A stretch of 50,148 nt of DNA from Bacteroidales bacterium UBA4284 (GTDB lineage: Bacteria; Bacteroidota; Bacteroidia; Bacteroidales; UBA932). How positions within the stretch are numbered: the first letter of the stretch is position 1; each line of letters begins with the position of its first letter. Shown here piece by piece: positions 1 through 6,571 of the stretch. The position numbers and the translations under genes are program-made. The notes under the pieces are model-generated. The model made no database searches and was not told the DNA's origin. It saw only the letters and a program-made list of their open reading frames with translations. The stretch lies in contig DGVM01000055.1 of assembly GCA_002395925.1 (NCBI GenBank), positions 383 to 50,530 on the forward strand. Direction: 5' to 3'.

Positions 1-362
1 TCGCCTTCATCATCGCCGGCCGCAACGCATTCCGCGAGGCATTCCGCAACGCCGGACCCAAGATTCTCGAGCCTATCTACAACGTCGAGGTCATGACTCC
101 GAGCGAGTATCAGGGAGCCGTCATGAGCGACCTGCAGAACCGCCGCGGCATGCTCGGCGACATGGGCGCCGACAAGGGCTTCGCCATCCTCAAGGCCCGC
201 GTGCCTCTGGCAGAGCTCTACCGTTACTCCACAACCCTGAGCTCCCTCACCGCAGGCAGCGCGACCTTCACCATGGAGTTCGCCGACTACCAGCCGGTTC
301 CCGGAGATGTCCAGACCAAGCTCCTTGCCGATTACGCCGCACAGGAGAAGGACGAAGACTAA
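1..362 (+). CDS. Elongation factor G, C-terminal end (partial)
   Basis: The frame is open from base 3 to a TAA at 360-362 and enters from outside the window. The visible part is about 119 residues of EF-G domains IV/V. It includes EPIYNVEVMTPSEY, the NRRGML stretch, ARVPLAELYRYST and FTMEFADYQPVP, which correspond to the usual EF-G pattern EPI.xVEV.tP, RRG, PLaEmf.Y.t.LRs.T and fTMEF..Y..VP. EF-G moves tRNA and mRNA through the ribosome. Bacteroidetes often carry two EF-G paralogues, and the divergent spacing after RRGMLGDM and the acidic tail (KDED) lean towards the second, EF-G2-like one. Without the GTPase domain this cannot be settled. Confidence 0.85.
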   Translation, partial: AFIIAGRNAFREAFRNAGPKILEPIYNVEVMTPSEYQGAVMSDLQNRRGMLGDMGADKGFAILKARVPLAELYRYSTTLSSLTAGSATFTMEFADYQPVPGDVQTKLLADYAAQEKDED

Positions 363-377
363 TTCTGGTTACATATC

Positions 378-415
378 AAAAAAGCGCCCGGAGTCAATAT
401 CCGGGCGCCTTTTTG
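378..415. terminator. Bidirectional intrinsic terminator
   Basis: A perfect 8-bp stem, gcgcccgg (384-391) with ccgggcgc (401-408), encloses a 9-base loop. An A-run lies on its left and a T-run on its right, so it has a U-tract in either direction. It sits 15 bases past the EF-G stop and also downstream of the minus-strand PUL, so it probably ends both transcripts. Confidence 0.85.
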
Positions 416-427
416 TTTATGTCTGCC

Positions 428-557
428 TTAGTCCAGGCTTTCTTTGATTCTCAGGCTGATGTCCTGCCAGTGGGCCTTAAGCGGGTTGCTGCGTCTTGCG
501 CCCCTGTGCCCCTGTGCCCCTGCAATGACTTTTATAATAATTACGCAAATAAGTCAT
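428..557 (-). pseudogene. Possible broken or phase-variable small ORF with octamer repeats
   Basis: On the minus strand an ATG at 557 opens a 26-codon frame (begins MTYLRNYYKSHC) that stops at 477-479. It runs through a tandem repeat read on the plus strand as cccctgtg, two full copies plus a partial copy at 501-522. The +1 frame is open to a TAA at 428-430 and encodes a protein-like tail ending HWQDISLRIKESLD, but it has no start codon of its own because a TGA precedes it. One extra 8-base repeat would join the ATG frame to this tail as a 45-codon ORF. It could be a decayed gene, a phase-variable gene or chance. I do not recognise the product. Confidence 0.3.
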
Positions 558-564
558 CCAAAAC

Positions 565-699
565 TCAAAACAAAACGGGGTCCTCGACGACTATGTCTTC
601 GATTCCTTCGCCGTCCCATGAAGAGCCGGAGAGAAGGCTCATAAGTAGCCTGCTCTCCAGCAGCGTCATGTCGGGTTTGTAATAATGAGGCTTAATCAT
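565..699 (-). CDS. Micro-ORF A, 44-residue hypothetical peptide
   Basis: The ATG at 697-699 overlaps the TGA of the DUF5107-TPR gene (696-698) as ATGA, which suggests translational coupling. The peptide starts MIKPHYYKPDMTLLESRLL, continues with SLLSGSS and an acidic stretch (EGIEDIVVEDP), and ends VLF. It has no signal peptide or membrane segment. It shares the plan of the other three micro-ORFs here: a basic start, a Y-x-x-P near residues 7-9, a hydrophobic strand, a small-residue turn after paired leucines, then an acidic tail. It lacks their final Phe-x-Trp. Function is unknown. The coupling and shared layout argue for a real gene. Confidence 0.55.
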   Translation of the reverse strand: MIKPHYYKPDMTLLESRLLMSLLSGSSWDGEGIEDIVVEDPVLF

Positions 700-3600
700 T
701 TCAGCAGTTCATTTGCCCATAAATGATCAGGCTTGAGAGACTGAACCTTACGCAGCAGGCGACGGGCCTTTGCTTTGTGGCCGAGTCCCATCTCGCCCAG
801 AGCCTGGGTAAAATAAGCAGCAGAGTTCTTTCCTTCTACGGTTGCTCCGGTGGTTCCTTCGGCGCCATAGAAGTTGATATATTCTGTAATTATTGAGCCC
901 TTGCCTTCGGAGACCATAGTCTTGAAGATGTCGCGTGCTTCTGCCTTTTTGCCAAGTTTTACGAGAGCAAGGCCGGTCCAGTAACGGAAATCCTTGCTGC
1001 CCTTGAGGTTGAAGTCCTGATTGGCAGCGAGTTCATAATACTCGCGTGCTTTTCCTTCGTCTCCGAGCTTTTCGTATGCCAGACCCAGCTCGTAATTAAT
1101 CTGGGCGTCGTGCGTTGCGCGCTCGTTCACAAGGAAAACCTGATGATTCTCGGGATATTCGAAGGCTTTGTTATACAGAGTAATGGCACCATCAATATCT
1201 CCTTCTGCCATCTTTTTCCTTCCTGCAAGTATGCAAGCATCCACAAAATTGTCGTGGAAGTTGGCGACACCCTCCCGAGTCGGGAAATAGCAGTTGTCGA
1301 GGAGGTCGAGGACATAGTCATAGTCGCCCTCGTAAGTGCCAAGAATTACCTCCTGAGCAAGAGGATAGTAGCGTTTGACTCCTGTGTCGTGATGCGATTT
1401 AAGCAACTGATAGCGTTCGCTGACGGGAGCCTGGAGAGCTTCCATCGCCTGGTCGCATTCTTCGAGGTACAGAGGGGCCGGATTGATTTCAATGGCCTTC
1501 TTGTAGCACCGGACAGCCTCTGCATAGTCTTTGGTGTGCAGCCAGTTCGCCCAGCCGAGATTGCGCCATGCCAGGTCGTCTCCGGGATTCATCTCCACGC
1601 ACTTCCGCCACTCCGCCATCGCATTGTCGGGCTGAATGTTGTAGAGCAGGTTGCCAAGATAGTAATACGGCTTTTCGCTGTCGGGGCAAGCCTTCTTGGC
1701 CTGCTGCAGCACGTCAATTGTTTCCAGCCGGAAAGGAGCGCAGTAACCCACAGGGAGGTCGAGCGCCTCACGGTAAAGGGCGTCGTTTCCGGTGAGATAT
1801 GCAATATACATCTTTACGGTAGGATATGCGACCCTCACGTCAATATCCTTTAAAAGGGTCAGCGCCCTGTCCTTGAAGCCGTTGTGCCAGTATAGGAGAG
1901 CCAGTTCCAGATAGCTTTCCGGCTGCTCCCGCATGAACTTGTGGAAATCAACAACCGAAGCAGTTTCGCACAGCGCCATCGCGTTGACGGGATCTGCTTC
2001 AAGGACAGTTTTGAAGCAAGCGTCGGCCTCTGCGGAACGTCCGAGCTTGCGTAGCACCAACCCTTTGAAATCAATAGCCTGGTAGTTGCGTCCATTGTAG
2101 GCAATTGCCTCTTCCAGGCGGTCGAGCGCCATCTCCCAGTCACCCTTTTGTGCGTACATCTGGGCCAGTTGGGTATTCGCTCCGGAGTTGTAAGTATAGT
2201 TCCAGGTAGCGCGGTACAGCGTATCCATGGCTGCATCGTACTTGCCCTGAGCCTTCAGGACGAGGCCGAGATTGTACATGGCCTCGGCATCCTTGGGCCT
2301 GGTGTAGTCCTTAGTCTGGCGGCGTATAGCGGCGCGCAGATAGGATGCCGCCTTGTCGTATTCTCCCCTCTTGCGATACCATACTCCCATCTGGGTGTTG
2401 GCGCGCGTGTCACCGGGATCGCGGCGGAGCACCTCGAGGAAATAGTCGGTGGGATCGATGAAAGGATTATGGAACTGGAGGTTGCGCAGACCGACCAGAT
2501 AGCACTCCTCGGTATTCTGAATGTCCTGGGGCTTCTTGGGGCGCTCGACGATGGGAGGCAGCGGGGAAGTGGGATCCTTGACCACCGGAGTGTAGCTGAG
2601 CATCTGCTTGCCGTTGCCGTCGCAAAGCACCATAGTCAGTTCGTGTTCCTGCACGCCGGCTTCCACTGGAACGGTCTTCACGTAAGGCTTGCCAGGGTCG
2701 ATGTAAGCAATCACATCTTCGAATACGGGTTTGCCTGCGCGCATCAGGGATACGCGAAGCCCCTTCATCTTTTCGGTTGCATTCACTCCAAGAAGTACCT
2801 GGTTCCCATCCTGCAGGTCCATGTTGATGGCTGCGTGACGGTTTCCCGCTTTGACGCCTTCTATGTCACGGAGGGCATACCAGTACTGGCTGAAGGTCTT
2901 GGTCTCGTAGGGGAAGTTCCAGTTGTAGTCGGGCTGATTGTCGGAATAGGCGCCCACCATCAGCTCGATGTAGTGGCCGCTGTTGTCGGTCAGGATCTTG
3001 GTGTCCCACTCGCTGTTGGGACCCCATAGCCAGAACTTTCCGCCCTTGATGATGTTGTGGTTGCCGGTCAGCATGGTGCCGGCGTGGCGTCCGTGGTCGT
3101 AACCGCCGATGAAATCGGCCTTCTGGTCATACACGAACATGGAGTTGCTCATGTAGTGATTCTTCCACCAGCTTGCATCGACGCCGTCCTTGTAGAAATC
3201 CATTCCGTTGAAGGGTTCATGCGTTATTGGCCAGTGTGCAAACCAGTTCTTGCAGTGGAAGGTCACGAATTCGGTACTCTGGGGAAGGCAGATTTCGTAG
3301 TTCTCGTCCACGAGCGTGGAGACGTTGGACCAGTAGAGTATGGAGTTGTTGTCGGGAGTGCCGTTCATGAGGCGTCCGCTGATTTCCATGTAGCTCTTTC
3401 CGGGATGCAGCGTGATGCCGATGGCCCACTGCATGCGGTGGCGGTATTCGGTCTCGCCCAACCAGATTGTCTTGGAACCGTCGGGGCTCGTGGTTATCTG
3501 CCAGTCACAGGGGATATGGCTTGTCTGACGGTGATGGTGGAACACGTTCCACTCCACGCCTCCGCTTATCCAAGCGCCGGTCATGCCAACGTTGGCAGGC

Positions 3601-3959
3601 TTGACCACATGGTTGTGGTAGAAAATATCGTATCCGTTTGTCTTGTCGATGGCATACATCAGGCGTCCTCCTATCTCGGGAATTACGCAGAGTTCCACAT
3701 ACTCGTTCTCCATGTACAGGCAGTCATATGTGACGTCCTGGCGGTTGCGGGTCATGTTATCGTTCAGCGGATACGGATAGACGCTTCTCTTGGCGCGCTG
3801 GTAACTCCAGTCGCGCTCGAAGATGGGCGCCTGCTCGGCCGGATCGAGCAGATAGGTGGGAAGAGTAATCTTGCCTTCGTAAGCTTTGACTCCCTGCGCC
3901 TTTGCAAAGAAAGGCATAAGGAAGGCCATAGCCAGTACAATCAATACTGTTTTTTTCAT
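696..3959 (-). CDS. Secreted DUF5107 / tetratricopeptide-repeat protein
   Basis: The protein has 1087 residues and a Sec signal peptide (MKKTVLIVLAMAFLMPFFAKA, no lipobox). Residues about 30-330 match the DUF5107 type, a beta-sandwich related to galactose-mutarotase-like folds, with CVIPEIGGRLMYAIDK, GGVEWNVFHHHRQTS and GYDHGRHAGT. Residues about 520-1080 are TPR-like helical repeats, for example DTRANTQMGVWYRKRGEYDKA and YYYLGNLLYNIQPDNA. Such proteins recur in Bacteroidetes carbohydrate loci, and the conserved His/Glu/Trp-rich front half suggests sugar binding or hydrolysis. That is inference. The gene follows a beta-helix lipoprotein gene by 12 bp and overlaps micro-ORF A by 4 bp, placing it at the end of the PUL operon. 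The cell compartment is likely the periplasm. Confidence 0.85.
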   Translation of the reverse strand: MKKTVLIVLAMAFLMPFFAKAQGVKAYEGKITLPTYLLDPAEQAPIFERDWSYQRAKRSVYPYPLNDNMTRNRQDVTYDCLYMENEYVELCVIPEIGGRLMYAIDKTNGYDIFYHNHVVKPANVGMTGAWISGGVEWNVFHHHRQTSHIPCDWQITTSPDGSKTIWLGETEYRHRMQWAIGITLHPGKSYMEISGRLMNGTPDNNSILYWSNVSTLVDENYEICLPQSTEFVTFHCKNWFAHWPITHEPFNGMDFYKDGVDASWWKNHYMSNSMFVYDQKADFIGGYDHGRHAGTMLTGNHNIIKGGKFWLWGPNSEWDTKILTDNSGHYIELMVGAYSDNQPDYNWNFPYETKTFSQYWYALRDIEGVKAGNRHAAINMDLQDGNQVLLGVNATEKMKGLRVSLMRAGKPVFEDVIAYIDPGKPYVKTVPVEAGVQEHELTMVLCDGNGKQMLSYTPVVKDPTSPLPPIVERPKKPQDIQNTEECYLVGLRNLQFHNPFIDPTDYFLEVLRRDPGDTRANTQMGVWYRKRGEYDKAASYLRAAIRRQTKDYTRPKDAEAMYNLGLVLKAQGKYDAAMDTLYRATWNYTYNSGANTQLAQMYAQKGDWEMALDRLEEAIAYNGRNYQAIDFKGLVLRKLGRSAEADACFKTVLEADPVNAMALCETASVVDFHKFMREQPESYLELALLYWHNGFKDRALTLLKDIDVRVAYPTVKMYIAYLTGNDALYREALDLPVGYCAPFRLETIDVLQQAKKACPDSEKPYYYLGNLLYNIQPDNAMAEWRKCVEMNPGDDLAWRNLGWANWLHTKDYAEAVRCYKKAIEINPAPLYLEECDQAMEALQAPVSERYQLLKSHHDTGVKRYYPLAQEVILGTYEGDYDYVLDLLDNCYFPTREGVANFHDNFVDACILAGRKKMAEGDIDGAITLYNKAFEYPENHQVFLVNERATHDAQINYELGLAYEKLGDEGKAREYYELAANQDFNLKGSKDFRYWTGLALVKLGKKAEARDIFKTMVSEGKGSIITEYINFYGAEGTTGATVEGKNSAAYFTQALGEMGLGHKAKARRLLRKVQSLKPDHLWANELLK

Positions 3960-3971
3960 AGTCTGAATATG

Positions 3972-6251
3972 TTAATACCAGTTCACATCCGACATGTCAG
4001 GTGTGAATTTAGATGCAGTGGGGTATGATGAGACGCAATAATTCTTGAAGTTGGAAGAATTCACGCCAAGCGAGGAAGCGTCCACGGAAATGGAACCTCC
4101 GGCCTTGCAGGATGCAATGGATGCGGAAGTTACTACGTTGCCGACGAGCAGGCCGGGCATGCAGTGGCGCTTCGTTTCACCCTTGAAGCCCTGGATGATA
4201 TCGATGGCAGGTTTGGCGTTGCAGCCCTCCAGAGACACGTCAGCTACAGCAAAGGCCACTATTCCGCCTGCGGCGCCCACGGCGTAGGTCCCGGTTGATT
4301 TAAGGATGCTTTCAGACGTGCAGGAAGAGAATGCCGTCGCATTTGCGAGACCGGCGATTCCGCCGAGGCAAGTTGAATTCACATCCATGGCAGTCCACCC
4401 TCCTTCTATCGTACCGGTATTGGAACACCCGGAAACGTTGGAAGTATTGGAACCCTTTCCGATGATTGCACCCACGATACCGGCAGCGAAGTCTCCGCGG
4501 GCTCCGGAACCGTTGTTGGTTACACCGCCGCTGTGGCGACAGAAAACTTTGATGGTTCCGCTGTTGGAACAGTTGAGTATCTGAGTGTTGTACCCGTTGA
4601 CACCGCCGTTGTCAAGCGCTCCGCTATCACCGGGAGAGGTCGTGTACCATGAGCAGCTGCGGCCTAATATTCCGCCGATGGTTGCAGCCTTGTTGGAAGA
4701 ACCTTCACCATTGGATATGCGGCAGACGTCACCTGTATTGATGCATCCGTCAAAGACCACGCCGTTCATGTAAACCTGCCCACAGATGCCACCAACAGCG
4801 TTTTTAACCGAGAAAGAGGAACCTGCACCTTCAATGTATATTTTGCCATGGTTCTCGCAGCCTTGGAACGTGCCTGGACAGCATTCCTCGTCCACGTCGA
4901 TGATGGTTGCGGTGGAACCACCCTTTATTATGTGGCCAACGGCAGCGATACCGCCACCATAAAGACCTGAATTGCCGGAAGGCGTGTGATGTATCGTGAT
5001 GTCGCCATAGTTCTTGCAGTTTTTGATGGTGCCGCCGTTCTGGGCGCAGATGGTGCCGAAAATAACTCCTCCGCCTAAAGTAAGCTCGGTGCCGGAGTAA
5101 TTGACGCAGTTTTCTATAAGCCCGTAATTCCTTTTTGCAATTGTCGCGTTACCCACTTCGGCCGGGTTTGCAAGAGAAGCGAAAGATCCGTCTATGGTGA
5201 CATTCTTTACTACTCCGTCAAGACCGATTTCAGAAAACAGCGGCCACATGTTGCCGTCTGCGGTTAGCTTGTGCCCATTACCGTCGAATGTGCCGTTGAA
5301 CACACCTTTTGCGTATGCAAAGTAAGTTGCAACGTTAAGGTCGTTCATAAGTTTGAGAGTCTTGCCTGCAAAATCATCGCCTTCGGAGATCGCCTCTGCA
5401 ACGGCTGTCCAATCGGCAATGGTGTAGATACCACCGTCGATAAGAGTTCCTGCAGGCGCGAACGTGATATTTGTCGGATAGATGACACCGGGCTCAGCGG
5501 TGAACTCTTTGCTGGAGGTTAGTATCTGATAGTGGTTATTGACATCCTTGATACGTATGCTGAGTCCCTTCGTATACACTTTTGCCGGGATTGCCACGAT
5601 GACGGGCTCGCCAAGTGGTGCGCCGGAGCCACAGTCAACTACGATTGAATTGCCGTTGAACCTATCTTCAACTATGGCACATGTCTCAGGATCGAATGTA
5701 AACGTACCGCTGAGGTTCTCGCTTGCCGCCGCACTCACTTGTATCTCGGCGATGGCATCGCTGTCAGTACTGCTGGTAATGACAAACTTGAGGAACGACA
5801 TTGCGTGCTTGAAGGCAATGCCTTTCCCTTCTTCCTCCTGTTTGCCGACCATGATTGCAGCGGCCGGATCAAAGGAGCCTTTGACCCAGGTCTGGTTTCC
5901 GGGTACGGATACGCGGCCATATGCACCATTGTCCGGATCGAAAGATGCCGCGACATATGCAGATGCAGGATAAATGCCGTAATAAGGAGCATCGATTATG
6001 GGGAATGAAAAAAATGCGGCTTTTCCACCTGCAAGTATTTCTATGCCCGTTGACGTCTCACCGTTGACGACTACTGAGTCATCATTGTTCCAGGAGCAAC
6101 TAAGACCGTCAAGTGAGGTCTTGGAATCAGATGCGATGGTCGCTTCCAGCCTGACGGTGCCTGACGGCGCTATATTCTGTTCTATCTTCTTCTCGCAGGA
6201 GACAAGTGCTGCGGTCAGGATAAGCCCTGCAATAATTACATTGTTTTTCAT
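3972..6251 (-). CDS. Surface lipoprotein: fimbrillin-like N-domain plus GLUG-type beta-helix
   Basis: I start at the ATG at 6251 (MKNNVII) rather than an upstream TTG at 6260. This gives a clean lipoprotein signal with lipobox ALVSC (Cys19) and 759 residues. Residues about 30-270 form a fimbrillin-like beta domain with CSWNNDDSVVVNG, IDAPYYGIYPASAYV, the AIMVGKQ region and KIYP-type ends. From about 280 on there are short repeated beta-helix turns of the GLUG type (NCKNYGDITIHH, GGICGQVYMNG, GGILGRSCSWYTT, NSGTIKVFCRHSGGV). It is a close paralogue of the first gene of the operon (23660-25957). Its probable role is surface glycan binding or adhesion. No catalytic residues are evident. Two micro-ORFs lie immediately upstream, the nearer one 13 bp away. 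Confidence 0.85.
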   Translation of the reverse strand: MKNNVIIAGLILTAALVSCEKKIEQNIAPSGTVRLEATIASDSKTSLDGLSCSWNNDDSVVVNGETSTGIEILAGGKAAFFSFPIIDAPYYGIYPASAYVAASFDPDNGAYGRVSVPGNQTWVKGSFDPAAAIMVGKQEEEGKGIAFKHAMSFLKFVITSSTDSDAIAEIQVSAAASENLSGTFTFDPETCAIVEDRFNGNSIVVDCGSGAPLGEPVIVAIPAKVYTKGLSIRIKDVNNHYQILTSSKEFTAEPGVIYPTNITFAPAGTLIDGGIYTIADWTAVAEAISEGDDFAGKTLKLMNDLNVATYFAYAKGVFNGTFDGNGHKLTADGNMWPLFSEIGLDGVVKNVTIDGSFASLANPAEVGNATIAKRNYGLIENCVNYSGTELTLGGGVIFGTICAQNGGTIKNCKNYGDITIHHTPSGNSGLYGGGIAAVGHIIKGGSTATIIDVDEECCPGTFQGCENHGKIYIEGAGSSFSVKNAVGGICGQVYMNGVVFDGCINTGDVCRISNGEGSSNKAATIGGILGRSCSWYTTSPGDSGALDNGGVNGYNTQILNCSNSGTIKVFCRHSGGVTNNGSGARGDFAAGIVGAIIGKGSNTSNVSGCSNTGTIEGGWTAMDVNSTCLGGIAGLANATAFSSCTSESILKSTGTYAVGAAGGIVAFAVADVSLEGCNAKPAIDIIQGFKGETKRHCMPGLLVGNVVTSASIASCKAGGSISVDASSLGVNSSNFKNYCVSSYPTASKFTPDMSDVNWY

Positions 6252-6264
6252 AACCAGCAAATAA

Positions 6265-6402
6265 TTAGATCCAGTCGAAATTATCTTCCCCTTCAGTAAG
6301 GTCGGGAAGAGTATTGGATTGACAGAGGAGAGTTTCCTCCTCTCCGATGGACCAGACTGTGTCCGGAGTCACATAGAAATGTGCAATTGTTTTTGTTTTC
6401 AT
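6265..6402 (-). CDS. Micro-ORF B, 45-residue hypothetical peptide
   Basis: The ATG is at 6400-6402 and the TAA at 6265-6267. The peptide begins MKTKTIAHFYVTPDTVW, contains ETLLCQSNTLPDL and ends GEDNFDWI. It is 22/45 identical, without gaps, to micro-ORF C directly upstream, sharing PDTVW, LLCQS, the TxPxLxEG region and F-x-W near the end. It lies 18 bp after micro-ORF C and 13 bp before the start of the beta-helix lipoprotein gene. It has no signal peptide or membrane segment and carries one cysteine. Conservation between two adjacent copies and tight operon packing make it a real gene. Function is unknown. Confidence 0.7.
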   Translation of the reverse strand: MKTKTIAHFYVTPDTVWSIGEEETLLCQSNTLPDLTEGEDNFDWI

Positions 6403-6420
6403 ATGCGGTCTTCTTTTACA

Positions 6421-6558
6421 TTAATTCCATTCAAAGTCATGCTGACCCTCATCAAGACCGGGGACGGTTGACGATTGGCACAGAAGTTCAACTTCCTGTA
6501 CAGCATACCAAACAGTATCCGGATTGCTATAGAGCTGTTTGAGCGTGTTCTTTTTCAT
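6421..6558 (-). CDS. Micro-ORF C, 45-residue hypothetical peptide
   Basis: The ATG is at 6556-6558 and the TAA at 6421-6423. The peptide begins MKKNTLKQLYSNPDTVWY, contains ELLCQSSTVPGL and ends GQHDFEWN. It starts 13 bp after the stop of the SGNH lipoprotein gene and is a tandem paralogue of micro-ORF B, of identical length. The plan is a basic N-terminus, Tyr-x-x-Pro, a short hydrophobic strand, Leu-Leu-Cys-Gln-Ser, then an acidic tail ending Phe-Glu-Trp-Asn. From memory, similar short Bacteroidales proteins are usually called hypothetical. I assign no function. Confidence 0.7.
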   Translation of the reverse strand: MKKNTLKQLYSNPDTVWYAVQEVELLCQSSTVPGLDEGQHDFEWN

Positions 6559-6571
6559 ATCTGTTCAGCTG

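Noticed and set aside
1110..4028. Long plus-strand frames across 1110-4028, opposite the DUF5107-TPR gene
   Set aside because: They are antisense to a clear protein with family motifs and have no promoter, signal or recognisable domain of their own. They arise from the GC-rich codon pattern.
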